From contig NZ_KB900536.1 of NCBI RefSeq assembly GCF_000378965.1, forward strand, positions 2,162,052-2,226,051: a stretch of 64,000 nucleotides of DNA, given 5' to 3'. The translations under genes were made by a program, and so were the position numbers. Each line of letters begins with the position of its first letter. The first letter of the stretch is position 1. The notes under the pieces were generated by a model. The model was not told the origin of the DNA, did no database searches, and saw only the letters and a list, made by a program, of their open reading frames with translations. The stretch is from Thioalkalivibrio thiocyanodenitrificans ARhD 1 (GTDB taxonomy: Bacteria; Pseudomonadota; Gammaproteobacteria; Ectothiorhodospirales; Ectothiorhodospiraceae). This document shows, piece by piece, positions 25,927-34,762 of the stretch.

Positions 25927-27239
25927 GGGACTGTAATTAAATCTGTGTAACTGCTTGTTTCTGTTTATGGTAGCTGAAACGGGAGGCAAGCAGATGCAAG
26001 AACAAGAGAAGAAGGAGTTGGCGGCGCGCCTGGCCAAGGGGATCAAGACGGAGAAGGATCTCAGTGATTTCAGCGCTGAGCTGATGAAGCTGGTGGTGGA
26101 AACCGCGCTGGGCGCGGAGATGGAGGCGCACCTGGGCTATGCCAAGCACGACCCGGCTGGGCACCACAGCGGCAACAGTCGCAACGGATTCAGCCGCAAG
26201 ACGCTCAAGGGCAGTCACGGGGAGGTCGAGATTGCCACGCCCCGGGATCGCAACGGCAGCTTCGAGCCGCGGCTGGTGGGCAAGGGCCAGACGCGGCTGA
26301 CACAGTTTGATGATCAGATCCTGGCGCTCTATGCCCGGGGCATGAGCACGCGCGACATTGTCTCGGCCTTTGAGCAGATGTACGGGGCGCAAGTGTCTGC
26401 GAACCTGGTCTCGCGGGTCACCGAGGCGGTGATCGAGCAGGTTGAGGCCTGGCAGAACCGGGTGCTCGACGAGGTCTATCCCATTGTTTTTCTGGATTGT
26501 GTGGTGCTCAAGGTGCGCCAGGACCGGCGCATGGTGAATAAATCGATGTACCTGGCGCTGGGCATCAACACCGAGGGCGAGAAGGAGTTGCTGGGGCTGT
26601 GGCTGGCCGAAACCGAGGGGGCGAAGTTCTGGCTCTCGGTGCTCACCGAGCTTCAGAACCGGGGGGTCAAGGAGATCTTCATCGCCTGCGTGGACGGGCT
26701 GAGCGGCTTCCCCGATGCCATCGAGGCGGCCTTCCCCCATGCGCGGGTGCAGCTGTGCATGGTGCACATGGTGAGAAACAGCGTGCGCTACGTCTCCTGG
26801 AAGGAGCGCAAGGCGGTGTGCCGGGACCTGCGCCAGATCTACCACAGCGCGAGCGCCGAGCAGGCCGAGGCGCAGCTTGCTGCCTTTGAGGCCGTCTGGG
26901 GCGAGCGCTATCCCAGCATTGGGCCGATCTGGCGCCGGCACTGGGCACAGGTGATCCCGCTGTTTGATTATCCGCCCGAGATCCGCAAGGTGACCTACAC
27001 CACCAACGCCATCGAATCGCTCAACAGCGTCATCCGCAAGGCCACCAAGAACCGGCGTGTCTTCCCCAGCGATGCCTCGGCGATGAAGGTGGTATTCTTG
27101 GCCGTGCAGAGCGCCTCAAAGCGCTGGACCCGGCCCATCCAGAACTGGAAGGCCGCCATGCATCGATTCGAAATCGAACATGGCGAGCGAATCCGGGCCA
27201 CTCAGGGATAGGCAGTTACACAAAAAGAATTACAGACTC
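25927..27239 (+). mobile_element. IS256-family (Mutator-type) insertion sequence, complete
   Basis: The 1313-bp element has imperfect terminal inverted repeats (GGGACTGTAATTAAATC at the left, GAGTCTGTAATTCTTTT read inward at the right, both continuing into GTGTAACTGC). It is flanked by an 8-bp target duplication AGGTTGAA at 25919-25926 and 27240-27247. It carries one intact transposase. It landed in the GAAGG-type simple repeats after the ArnT-like gene. Confidence 0.93.
25994..27211 (+). CDS. IS256-family transposase
   Basis: The 405-residue DDE transposase starts at the ATG behind GGGAGG, giving MQEQEKKELAARLAKG. The acidic residues lie in VFLDCVVLKV, IACVDGLSGFPDAIEAAF and NAIESLNSVIRK, and the conserved Cys-His pair is in QLCMVHMVRN. 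All are present and uninterrupted, so the element may be active. A second in-frame start 13 codons upstream lies close to the left inverted repeat and is less likely. Confidence 0.93.
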   Translation: MQEQEKKELAARLAKGIKTEKDLSDFSAELMKLVVETALGAEMEAHLGYAKHDPAGHHSGNSRNGFSRKTLKGSHGEVEIATPRDRNGSFEPRLVGKGQTRLTQFDDQILALYARGMSTRDIVSAFEQMYGAQVSANLVSRVTEAVIEQVEAWQNRVLDEVYPIVFLDCVVLKVRQDRRMVNKSMYLALGINTEGEKELLGLWLAETEGAKFWLSVLTELQNRGVKEIFIACVDGLSGFPDAIEAAFPHARVQLCMVHMVRNSVRYVSWKERKAVCRDLRQIYHSASAEQAEAQLAAFEAVWGERYPSIGPIWRRHWAQVIPLFDYPPEIRKVTYTTNAIESLNSVIRKATKNRRVFPSDASAMKVVFLAVQSASKRWTRPIQNWKAAMHRFEIEHGERIRATQG

Positions 27240-27260
27240 AGGTTGAAGGATGAGGCTGGT

Positions 27261-27318
27261 CTTACGCCTATCGCCTATCGCCTTACGCCTTACGCCTTAC
27301 GCCTACCACCTATCGCCT
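27261..27318. repeat. Low-complexity CTTACGCC/TATCGCC words
   Basis: Tandem 7-8 base words (TTACGCC, TATCGCC) fill the gap between the IS and comM. They resemble one arm of the word-repeat elements seen elsewhere in the window, but no complementary arm is visible here. Confidence 0.6.
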
Positions 27319-27400
27319 CACCCCCCTTCCCGCCCTTGAGCCCCCCGCCGCGCGCGGCTACCCTGTAACTACCCAAGGACGAACCCCAGTGGACGGATCC

Positions 27401-28912
27401 ATGAACCTGGCCATCGTGCATGCCCGGGCACTCTCGGGCATCGACGCCCCGCCGGTACAAATCGAGGTGCATCTGGCCAACGGCCTGCCCGCCTTCGCCA
27501 TCGTCGGTCTTCCCGAAGCCGCCGTGCGCGAGAGCCGCGAGCGGGTACGCGCCGCCCTGATCACCAGCGGCTTCGAGTTTCCCGCACGGCGCATCACCGT
27601 CAACCTCGCCCCGGCGGACCTGCCCAAGGACGGCGGACGCTTCGACCTGGGCATCGCACTGGGCCTGCTGGCGGCCTCAGCGCAGTTGCCCGTCCAGGCC
27701 CTGGAGGGTCACGAGTTCCTGGGCGAACTGGGCCTGAACGGCGAACTGCGCCCGGTGCGCGGCGTACTGCCGGCGGCCCTGGCCGCCCGGGCGGCGGGCC
27801 GGAGCCTGGTGGTGGCACAGGCGGACGCCGACGAGGCCGCGCTTGCCCGGGGGTGCCGCGTGCTGGCCGCCGACCAACTGCTGGCCGTCTGCGCCCACCT
27901 GCGCGGCGTGGAGCCCCTGGCCGGACACCCCGAACCGCAACCCTGCCGGATCTCCCCGGCCGGACCGGACATGGCGGAGGTCAGGGGCCAGCCCCAGGCA
28001 AGGCGCGTCCTGGAACTCGCAGCGGCCGGCGCCCATCACCTGCTCATGATCGGCCCGCCCGGCACCGGCAAGACCATGCTCGCCAGCCGCCTGCCGGGCC
28101 TGTTGCCCGACATGGACGACGACGAGGCCCTCGTCACGGCCGCGGTTCACGCGGTGAGCGGACAACCTCTGGACGTAGAGCGCTGGCGCCAGCGGCCGTT
28201 TCGCGCGCCGCACCACACCGCCTCCGGTGTGGCACTGGTGGGCGGCGGTTCCTACCCGCGGCCCGGCGAGGTGTCCCTGGCCCACAACGGAGTGCTGTTT
28301 CTGGATGAGCTGGCGGAGTTCGACCGCCGGGTGCTGGACGTGCTGCGCGAGCCGCTGGAGAGCGGCCGCATCACCATCTCCCGGGCCGCCCGTCAGGCGG
28401 AGTTTCCGGCGCGGTTCCAGTTGGTGGCCGCCATGAACCCGTGTCCCCAGGGCTATGACTGCGACCTGGCGGAAAACTGCCGGTGCAGCGCCGAGCAGCA
28501 CCGGCGCCAGCGGGCCCGGCTTTCAGCACCCCTGCTCGACCGTATCGACCTCTCCGTGCAGGTGCCGCGGCTGCCCAGGGGCGCGCTGTTCGAGGACCAC
28601 GGTCCGCCCCCCGAGGACAGCACCACCGTGCGCGGGCGCGTGCGGGAATGCCGCGAACTGCAGATGGAACGCCAGGGATGTGTCAACGCCAGGCTGGACG
28701 GACAGGACATCCATCGCCACTGCGCGCTGGATGGCACCACCCGGCAGACACTCGAGCAGGCCATGGACCGGTTCAGGCTGTCCGCCCGCTCCGCCCACCG
28801 CATCCTGCGCGTGGCGCGCACCATCGCCGATCTGGCGGAAAGTGAACACATCTCCCCGGCGCACCTCGCCGAATCCCTCAGCTACCGGGTGCTGGATCGA
28901 TGGCGGTTGTAA
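27401..28912 (+). CDS. comM: ComM-like AAA+ magnesium-chelatase family protein
   Basis: The 503-residue protein starts MNLAIVHARALSG, matching the family start. A GTG four codons upstream is the alternative. It has an N-terminal Lon-like fold, the Walker A motif GPPGTGKT (218-225), LFLDELAEFDRRVLD as Walker B and a C-terminal Mg-chelatase region. ComM is a hexameric helicase that promotes branch migration during natural transformation. Together with the pilus operon at 46.4-53.4 kb it suggests competence, although no DNA-uptake channel gene is in the window. Confidence 0.92.
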   Translation: MNLAIVHARALSGIDAPPVQIEVHLANGLPAFAIVGLPEAAVRESRERVRAALITSGFEFPARRITVNLAPADLPKDGGRFDLGIALGLLAASAQLPVQALEGHEFLGELGLNGELRPVRGVLPAALAARAAGRSLVVAQADADEAALARGCRVLAADQLLAVCAHLRGVEPLAGHPEPQPCRISPAGPDMAEVRGQPQARRVLELAAAGAHHLLMIGPPGTGKTMLASRLPGLLPDMDDDEALVTAAVHAVSGQPLDVERWRQRPFRAPHHTASGVALVGGGSYPRPGEVSLAHNGVLFLDELAEFDRRVLDVLREPLESGRITISRAARQAEFPARFQLVAAMNPCPQGYDCDLAENCRCSAEQHRRQRARLSAPLLDRIDLSVQVPRLPRGALFEDHGPPPEDSTTVRGRVRECRELQMERQGCVNARLDGQDIHRHCALDGTTRQTLEQAMDRFRLSARSAHRILRVARTIADLAESEHISPAHLAESLSYRVLDRWRL

Positions 28913-28924
28913 AGCAGTGGCTTG

Positions 28925-29082
28925 AAGGCAGTGGCAAGTGGCAAGTCTCAAGTGGCAAGGGAACCCACCCTCACCCCGGCCCTCTCCCTGAGGGAGAGGG
29001 AGTAAAGCCCCCTCCCCCGCTTGCGGGGGAGGGTTGGGGAGGGGGCCCTTGCCACTTGAGACTTGCCACTTGCCACTGCCTT
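28925..29082. repeat. Inverted-repeat element with 37-bp perfect arms
   Basis: The left arm (28925-28961) and right arm (29046-29082) are exact complements built from GGCAAGT words. Two G/C-rich nested hairpins fill the centre (CCCTCTCC-CTGA-GGGAGAGGG and CCTCCCCCGCTTGCGGGGGAGG). It separates the convergent comM and cytochrome genes and could stop transcription from both sides. Confidence 0.92.
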
Positions 29083-29104
29083 TCAGGTGGACTGATCGAA
29101 ACCC

Positions 29105-29923
29105 TTAAAGGGTTTCGATATAAGCGGCCAGGTTGGCGATGTCCTCGTCGGACAGGGTCACGGCCTGCGGGGCCATCAGCGGCGTGTTTGGACCCACGGT
29201 CTCGCCGGCGCGGTATCTCGTGAGCAGGTCCACGATCTCCTCGGCGGTATGACCGGCCAGCTTGGGGAAGATCCCCATACCCTGGCCCTGTGCCCCGTGG
29301 CAGGCGATGCAGGTGGCAAACTTGGCCTGACCGGCGGTGGGGTCACCAGCCACAGCCTCGGCCTCCGGCTCTGCGGGGACATCCGGCTCCGCTTCGGCGT
29401 CGGCCTCCGCAACGGCCTCGGGCGCCCCGTTGTCCACGGTCTGCCCGCTCTCTTCCAGCAGGTAGACCACCGCGGCGCGCACTTCCTCGTCACTGAGGCT
29501 GGCGCCGCCCCGTGCCGGCATGGCGCCGATACCCTCGATGGCGTGCTGAACCACCGTATCCAGCCCCTGACCCAGGCGATCCGCCCAGATGCCCTCGTCA
29601 CCCTTGAGGGGGGCTTCCGCGGCACCCGTATCGTGGCAAGCGGCACACACGGCGCGGTAGATATCCGATGCCGAGCGGCGCGCGGGCTCACCGTTCTCCG
29701 GCGCGTCTTCTTCGACATCGTCGGCTGTGGCCACCCGCCCGATAGGCCGGATACGCTCCTCCACGCGGGCCTGCGCGGCGGCGGCGAGGTCGTCCGGCAG
29801 GGCCGTGCGCTGCGCCACGGACACCAGCCGGGCAGCCAGGAAGAATACGGCCGCAAGCAGGACCAGTACGCTCAGTACCACCACGAACCGGGTCATGAAA
29901 TCTTTGTCTTCTTGGGACGCCAC
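29105..29923 (-). CDS. Membrane-anchored diheme cytochrome c
   Basis: The 272-residue protein has an N-terminal transmembrane anchor (about residues 12-35), then two cytochrome c domains with CAACH (93-97) and CIACH (205-209). An acidic Ala/Glu/Pro linker at about 168-195 joins them. Methionines in GIGAMPARGG and TPLMAPQAV are probable axial ligands. The first domain resembles cytochrome c5. It is likely an inner-membrane-tethered periplasmic electron carrier for respiration. No partner gene is adjacent. Confidence 0.9.
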   Translation of the reverse strand: MASQEDKDFMTRFVVVLSVLVLLAAVFFLAARLVSVAQRTALPDDLAAAAQARVEERIRPIGRVATADDVEEDAPENGEPARRSASDIYRAVCAACHDTGAAEAPLKGDEGIWADRLGQGLDTVVQHAIEGIGAMPARGGASLSDEEVRAAVVYLLEESGQTVDNGAPEAVAEADAEAEPDVPAEPEAEAVAGDPTAGQAKFATCIACHGAQGQGMGIFPKLAGHTAEEIVDLLTRYRAGETVGPNTPLMAPQAVTLSDEDIANLAAYIETL

Positions 29924-30231
29924 AGTTTCCTCCCGCTTCTAGCGTAAGTGCGTTGACTCCCATCGGCACGATCCCGCCGCTCCTGCAGATCGCATGGGTC
30001 TTCTGCCTCGGCAGCAGGCGCGGATTATAGGGCATCGAACCGGTCGAGACCACTCGGGCAGCGATCGTGCCAAATGACAATGCGGGTGTGTCCAATGCCG
30101 CACCCACACCGGCCGCCGCGCCCCCCCTCTGACGCCAAGCCATTGAACCGACGAACGCTACCGGCTCTGGCACCGGGCTTGCTTGGCGATCACGTTATCC
30201 GGCTCATTAACCTCCTGGGAGTTCGCCAATA
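29924..30231. other. Gene-free interval between cytochrome c and copper receptor
   Basis: The only structure I see in these 308 bases is the sigma54-type promoter at 30168-30183. The remainder has no credible start, hairpin with T tract, or riboswitch-like fold. Confidence 0.6.
30168..30183 (+). promoter_or_regulatory. Sigma54 (-24/-12) promoter before the copper-type receptor
   Basis: TGGCAC-CGGGC-TTGCT matches the sigma54 consensus at every conserved position. It lies 48 bases before the receptor ATG. No enhancer-binding protein gene is adjacent. Confidence 0.75.
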
Positions 30232-32238
30232 ATGACAACTATCAGATTCGTGCGGCGTGTCGCGCCGCTATCCGCCCTGCTGCCCGCCATGGCCCTGGCC
30301 CAGGGGACCACCCTGGAGCAGGTCATCATCACCGCGCCGCAGATGGCGGACCCGCTCACCGTGATCACCGATCCGAAGGCCCCGCGCCAGCCGCTGCCGG
30401 CCCACGACGGTGCGGACTATCTCAAGACCATCCCCGGCTTCAACGTCATCCGCAAGGGGGGCACCGACGGCGACCCGGTGTTTCGCGGCATGGCCGCCTC
30501 ACGCCTTAACATCGTGCTGGACGGCGAGCACATCTTCGGCGGCTGCGGCGGGCGCATGGACCCACCCACCGCCTATGTCTACCCCGAATCCTACGACCGG
30601 GTGACCGTCATCAAGGGCCCGCAGACGGTGCTGCACGGCCCCGGCAACTCCGCCGCCACGGTGCTGTTCGAGCGTGATCCGCCGCGTTTCGACGAGCCGG
30701 GCCGGGAGGGCTACGGCAGTGCCCTCCTGGGCAGCTTCGGGCGAAACGACCAGGTCCTCGGCCTCAGCGCCGGCGACGAGTCCTACTATGTGCGCGGGGG
30801 CGCGACCCGCTCCGACATGAACGACTACCGGGACGGCGACGGCACCAGGGTCCACTCCCGCTACACCCGCTGGAGCGCGGACCTGGCCGTGGGCTGGACC
30901 CCCGACGCGGACACCCTGATCGAGCTGTCCACCGCCCGCAGCGACGGGGAGGCAGCCTACGCCGATCGCATGATGGACGGCACCCTGTTCGAGCGCACCA
31001 ACTGGGGCCTCAAGGCCGAACGGCGCAATCTCTCGGCGCTGATCGACAAGGTGGAGGGACAGGTCTACTACAACTACGTGGACCACGTCATGGACAACTA
31101 TTCGATGCGCTCCCTGCCTCCGATGGGCATGATGGCCAACAAGCGCGTGGGCAATCCCGATCGCGAAACCACGGGCCTGCGCATGACCGCCGAGCTGTTG
31201 CCCGGCGGGGCCACCCTGGCGACCATCGGCGTGGATCACCGCCGCGACGTCCACTCCGCGCGCAGCAGCCAGAACCAGGACATGGATCCCTACCAGCTCA
31301 AACCCCGGATGGAGGATGCCCGCTTCTCCCAGACGGGGCTGTTCGGCGAGGTGGAGCATGACCTGAACGCGCGCAACCGCATCATCGGCGGTCTGCGCGT
31401 GGACTGGTGGGAAGCGGAGGACCGGCGCCGCTCCGGCCCCACGGCGGGCGAGACGCGCGACAAGACGCTGACCGGCGGCTTTGTGCGCCAGGAGCATGAT
31501 CTCGGCACAGCCACGCTGCTGTACGCCGGGCTCGGCCACGTGCAGCGCTTCCCCGACTACTGGGAGCTGATCTCCCAGGGCCGCGAGAGCGAGACCACCG
31601 GCAGCGCCTTCCACACCCGCCCCGAACACACCACCCAGATCGACGTGGGGCTGATCCACGCCTCGGGCCCGTGGCACACATCCGTATCGGGCTTCATCAA
31701 CCGCATCGATGACTTCATCCTCATCGACACGCGGTTCCCGGGCAAGGAGGGCACCATGGTCAGCCGCAACATCGACGCCAGCACCTGGGGCGCGGAGGCG
31801 GGGCTCGCCTGGTCCTCCGGACCCTGGAAGCTGGACGGCACGCTGGCATACGTACGTGGCGAGAACGACACGGACAACGTGCCGCTGGCGCAGATCCCGC
31901 CGCTGGAGGTGCGTCTGGGGGCCGAGTACACCACCGGTGCCTGGTCCCTTGGCGCCCTGGTGCGCGTCGTAGCCGACCAGAACCGGGTGGATGTGGGCGC
32001 CGGCAACATCGTCGGCCAGGACATCGACGAGACCGACGGCTTCACCGTGGTCTCCATCAATGGCAGCTACAGGCTGCGCCCCAACATGCTGCTCGCCGCC
32101 GGCATCGACAACCTGTTCGACGAGACCTACGCGGAACACATCAGCCGCGCCGGTTTCGCCGTGCCGGGCTTCGAGCAGACCACCCGGGTCAACGAGCCCG
32201 GCCGCAACCTGTGGGCCAGCCTCAAGGTGGATTTCTGA
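30232..32238 (+). CDS. TonB-dependent outer-membrane receptor, copper type (OprC/NosA-like)
   Basis: The 668-residue protein has a signal peptide (about residues 1-24), a plug domain and a 22-strand barrel ending in WASLKVDF with a terminal aromatic. The plug contains FGGCGGRMDPPTAYVYPESY and VTVIKGPQTVLHGPGNSAAT, the signature of TonB-dependent copper receptors. A methionine-rich loop (MRSLPPMGMM) could ligate copper. It would bring copper in for cuproenzymes such as oxidases or N2O reductase. Control by sigma54 is suggested by the promoter upstream. Confidence 0.88.
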   Translation: MTTIRFVRRVAPLSALLPAMALAQGTTLEQVIITAPQMADPLTVITDPKAPRQPLPAHDGADYLKTIPGFNVIRKGGTDGDPVFRGMAASRLNIVLDGEHIFGGCGGRMDPPTAYVYPESYDRVTVIKGPQTVLHGPGNSAATVLFERDPPRFDEPGREGYGSALLGSFGRNDQVLGLSAGDESYYVRGGATRSDMNDYRDGDGTRVHSRYTRWSADLAVGWTPDADTLIELSTARSDGEAAYADRMMDGTLFERTNWGLKAERRNLSALIDKVEGQVYYNYVDHVMDNYSMRSLPPMGMMANKRVGNPDRETTGLRMTAELLPGGATLATIGVDHRRDVHSARSSQNQDMDPYQLKPRMEDARFSQTGLFGEVEHDLNARNRIIGGLRVDWWEAEDRRRSGPTAGETRDKTLTGGFVRQEHDLGTATLLYAGLGHVQRFPDYWELISQGRESETTGSAFHTRPEHTTQIDVGLIHASGPWHTSVSGFINRIDDFILIDTRFPGKEGTMVSRNIDASTWGAEAGLAWSSGPWKLDGTLAYVRGENDTDNVPLAQIPPLEVRLGAEYTTGAWSLGALVRVVADQNRVDVGAGNIVGQDIDETDGFTVVSINGSYRLRPNMLLAAGIDNLFDETYAEHISRAGFAVPGFEQTTRVNEPGRNLWASLKVDF

Positions 32239-32292
32239 CCGGCAGACCTCCCCGCCGCCCGTCGCGGCGGCGATACACGCGTTTGAGCAACC

Positions 32293-32372
32293 CCCCGTAG
32301 GAGCCCGGGGCACCGGGCGATCGGCCCTCCGGCGTTCCGACCGATCGCCCGGGGGACCGGGCTCCTACGGGG
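32293..32372. repeat. Paired REP-like elements forming a long hairpin
   Basis: Left arm 32293-32324 (CCCCGTAGGAGCCCGG onward) and right arm 32341-32372 are complementary except for a few central bases. It is a head-to-head pair of the GTAGGAGCCC element and lies 54 bases after the receptor stop, where it may end transcription. Confidence 0.8.
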
Positions 32373-32461
32373 CGGGGCGGCAACCCGGCCCGCCGCATTC
32401 GCTTCGCCAGGGCCGGAACATATTCTATCCCCGCACCCGAAGCTGGTATCATGCGCCCGAT

Positions 32462-32538
<77 letters not shown>

Positions 32539-32644
32539 TTCACTCACGTTCGTGTCGCTTCCGGTCGGATTGCCGGCCCCTCGGCACAGCCTCGCGGCGC
32601 TCGGCTCGTGCGAAGCGGTGCTTCGCGCAGATCACTCGCCTCGC

Positions 32645-32665
32645 CCTCTCGGGCGCGCCATTCAC
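32645..32665 (+). repeat. Duplicated tRNA-Arg 3' end (att-like scar)
   Basis: The 21 bases CCTCTCGGGCGCGCCATTCAC repeat the end of tRNA-Arg plus its flank (32523-32543) exactly, 122 bp away. A third degenerate copy (CTCCCGGGCACGCC) follows near 32678. The 104-bp gap has no gene. The layout resembles the attL/attR remains of an excised integrative element. Confidence 0.65.
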
Positions 32666-32743
32666 CCTCCTCGCCCTCCCGGGCACGCCCTGTCAGCTCC
32701 TGCTACGATCTGCGACCTGCTCCCTGCATCGTGACCGTTCGCC

Positions 32744-33187
32744 GTGGATCTGCTCTGGCACTACACACTGGTCTTCCTGGCCGCCGCCACGCCCTGGATC
32801 GAGATCCTGATCGTGATCCCCGTCGCCATCGGCGCCGGGCTGGCGCCCGTGCCGGTAGCCCTACTGAGTTTCGTGGGCAACGGACTGCCGGTACTGGCCA
32901 TCGTGGTCCTGTTTCGCTGGTGGGAGCGGCGCAGGGGCCCGGTGCGGCGGCGCTGGAACCGCCGGGCGGTGCGCGTCTGGACCCGTTGGGGGCTGCCGGG
33001 CCTGGCACTGCTCGGACCGCTGGTCACGGGCATTCACCTGGCGGCGGTGATGGCCCTGGCCCTGCATGCGGAGCGCCGTGCCACAATCTGGTGGATGACC
33101 GCGAGCCTGGCCGCCTGGACCGTGGGCACGACCCTCGCCACGGTGGCCGGGCTGGAGGGTCTGCGGCAGCTGCTCGGCCGGGAATGA
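32744..33187 (+). CDS. Small multi-drug export family membrane protein (COG2426)
   Basis: The 147-residue protein has four hydrophobic segments and begins with the family motif ATPWIEILIVIPVAIGAG. The start is GTG at 32744; no ATG is available in that region. The family is annotated as small multidrug export proteins, but its transport activity is not well established. A basic loop (RRRGPVRRRWNRRAVR) separates the helix pairs. It stands alone between tRNA-Arg and a minus-strand terminator. Confidence 0.75.
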   Translation: MDLLWHYTLVFLAAATPWIEILIVIPVAIGAGLAPVPVALLSFVGNGLPVLAIVVLFRWWERRRGPVRRRWNRRAVRVWTRWGLPGLALLGPLVTGIHLAAVMALALHAERRATIWWMTASLAAWTVGTTLATVAGLEGLRQLLGRE

Positions 33188-33241
33188 GCAAGGGAAGCCG
33201 CGGGCGGCTGGTACCTGCCTGCAGGTCTGCGACCAACGGTC

Positions 33242-33277
33242 AAAAAAAAAGACCCCGCTTCCTCACGAAAGCGGGGT
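33242..33277 (-). terminator. Rho-independent terminator of the DsrC-like gene
   Basis: On the minus strand ACCCCGCTTTCGTGAGGAAGCGGGGT is followed by CTTTTTTTTT. It is 84 bases beyond the gene stop. Confidence 0.92.
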
Positions 33278-33360
33278 ACGGGGCCTCGATGGCCCGCGGC
33301 ACTTCACCCATGTACTCGATTCATCTGCCCGGCCCGCTCCCGGCGGTCGGACCGTCGACC

Positions 33361-33699
33361 TCAGCCGGTGCTCCACGCCCGCGGACGCCGCATGCCGGCG
33401 ATCTTGCACACCTGCTGCATGTAGCCGTAGGGAAAGAGTTCGTAGAGGCGCTGGCGGGCCCGGTCTCCGTAGCCCAGTTCCTCGGCGATGTACTTGATGA
33501 CAAACCGGGCATCGATGGCCACATGCTGGGTCTCGAAGTGCTCGCGAATGTACTCCAGCACCTTGCGATGCTCCTCGGTGAGCACCACGCCTTCACGGTC
33601 CGCGATGGTCTCGGCCACCTTCTCGTCCCATGCCTCGGGGTCGATCAGATAGCCCTCGTCGTCGGTCTCGATACGCATGCTGTTGACTTGTATGCTCAT
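33361..33699 (-). CDS. DsrC/TusE-family sulfur-carrier homologue lacking the terminal cysteine
   Basis: The 112-residue protein aligns with DsrC/TusE (DEGYLIDPEAWDEKVAE, LTEEHRKVLEYIREHF). DsrC proteins carry two C-terminal cysteines and TusE keeps only the last. Here the inner one is present (Cys98 in QVCKIAGM), but the terminal position, eleven residues later, is Trp109 and the chain ends WSTG. It therefore cannot form the usual trisulfide/persulfide arm in the usual way. A regulatory role has been suggested for such variants in the family. GGGAGA precedes the ATG. It is divergent from a LysR regulator. Confidence 0.88.
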   Translation of the reverse strand: MSIQVNSMRIETDDEGYLIDPEAWDEKVAETIADREGVVLTEEHRKVLEYIREHFETQHVAIDARFVIKYIAEELGYGDRARQRLYELFPYGYMQQVCKIAGMRRPRAWSTG

Positions 33700-33835
33700 G
33701 GAAATCTCCCGTCCGGTTTCACCTGTCAGGGGTTGCATCACGGCCCCGGTGCACTGTGGCGACAGGGCGCCGGGGACGGCTTTGATTTCCACTATAGGGA
33801 TGATTTAGCCAAAGGCAAACGAAAGTTATTGCACT

Positions 33836-33860
33836 TTAATATCGTTATGACAGATATTAA
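33836..33860. promoter_or_regulatory. Inverted repeat between the DsrC-like gene and lysR
   Basis: TTAATATC-N9-GATATTAA is a perfect 8-bp inverted repeat ending five bases before the LysR ATG. It contains the T-N11-A form of a LysR-type binding site, suggesting autoregulation of the divergent pair. Confidence 0.6.
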
Positions 33861-33865
33861 TACCC

Positions 33866-34759
33866 ATGCCTCTGGATACGGACCAGATTCGAACCTTCCT
33901 GGCGGTGGCGGCCCACGGCAGCTTCGTGGAGGCCGGCGAACGGCTGCATGTCACCCAGTCCACGGTGAGCGCCCGCATCCAGAAGCTGGAAGCCGACCTG
34001 GGCGCCCGATTGTTCGTGCGCAACCGCTCGGGCGCCAACCTCACAACGGCCGGCCGGCGCTTCATGCGTCATGCCAAGGCCCTGATGCTGACCCTGGAGC
34101 AGGCCCGCCACGACGTGGGTCTGCCGGGCCGGTTTCGCGCCAGCATCACCGTGGGGGCCCGCATCGCCCTGTGGGAGGGGTTTTTCCTGCCGCGGTGGCT
34201 GGACCGTCTGCGCCGCAGTGCGCCGCATATCGCGGTGAGCAGCGAGATCGGCTTCGAGGAGGACCTGATGCGGCGGCTGGTGGAGGGCACGCTGGACATC
34301 GGCCTGATGTACACCCCCCAGCACAGCCCGGGGCTGGTGGTGGAACACCTGTTCGACGAGACCCTGGTGCTGCTCACCACGGACCCGGAGCGGCCCTGGC
34401 CCGACGACGGGTACGTGCACGTGGACTGGGGCCCGGCGTTCCATGCCCGGCATGCCAACCATTACCCGGACATGGAACGCCCGGCGCTGCACGCCAACCT
34501 CGGCTGGCTGGGCATCCAGATCATCCTCTGCAGCGGCGGATCCTGCTTCATGCCAATTCGCGTGGCGCGGCCGTTGGTGGACGCGGGGCAGCTCTTTCTG
34601 GTGCCCGACAGTCCGCGCTTTTCACTGCCCGCGTACATGGTCTTCGCGCGCGAGCGGGATGCATCGGCGGTGGCGTACGCGCTCGAGACACTGCGCGAGG
34701 TGGCGGCCGCCGAAGCGGCGCACGGTGCCCGGGAGAGCGCGTCTGCTCCGGTGGCGTAG
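33866..34759 (+). CDS. LysR-family transcriptional regulator
   Basis: The 297-residue protein has an N-terminal winged helix-turn-helix (residues 1-60, IRTFLAVAAHGSFVEAGERL then VSARIQKLEADLGARLF) and a LysR substrate-binding domain. The effector is unknown. It is transcribed away from the DsrC-like gene across an AT-rich 166-bp gap containing a palindrome, so that gene is the first candidate target. Confidence 0.92.
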   Translation: MPLDTDQIRTFLAVAAHGSFVEAGERLHVTQSTVSARIQKLEADLGARLFVRNRSGANLTTAGRRFMRHAKALMLTLEQARHDVGLPGRFRASITVGARIALWEGFFLPRWLDRLRRSAPHIAVSSEIGFEEDLMRRLVEGTLDIGLMYTPQHSPGLVVEHLFDETLVLLTTDPERPWPDDGYVHVDWGPAFHARHANHYPDMERPALHANLGWLGIQIILCSGGSCFMPIRVARPLVDAGQLFLVPDSPRFSLPAYMVFARERDASAVAYALETLREVAAAEAAHGARESASAPVA

Positions 34760-34762
34760 GGG

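Noticed and set aside
29924-30231. Cobalamin or other riboswitch upstream of the TonB receptor
   Set aside because: No B12-box or similar conserved segment; the receptor has copper-type motifs and a sigma54 promoter.
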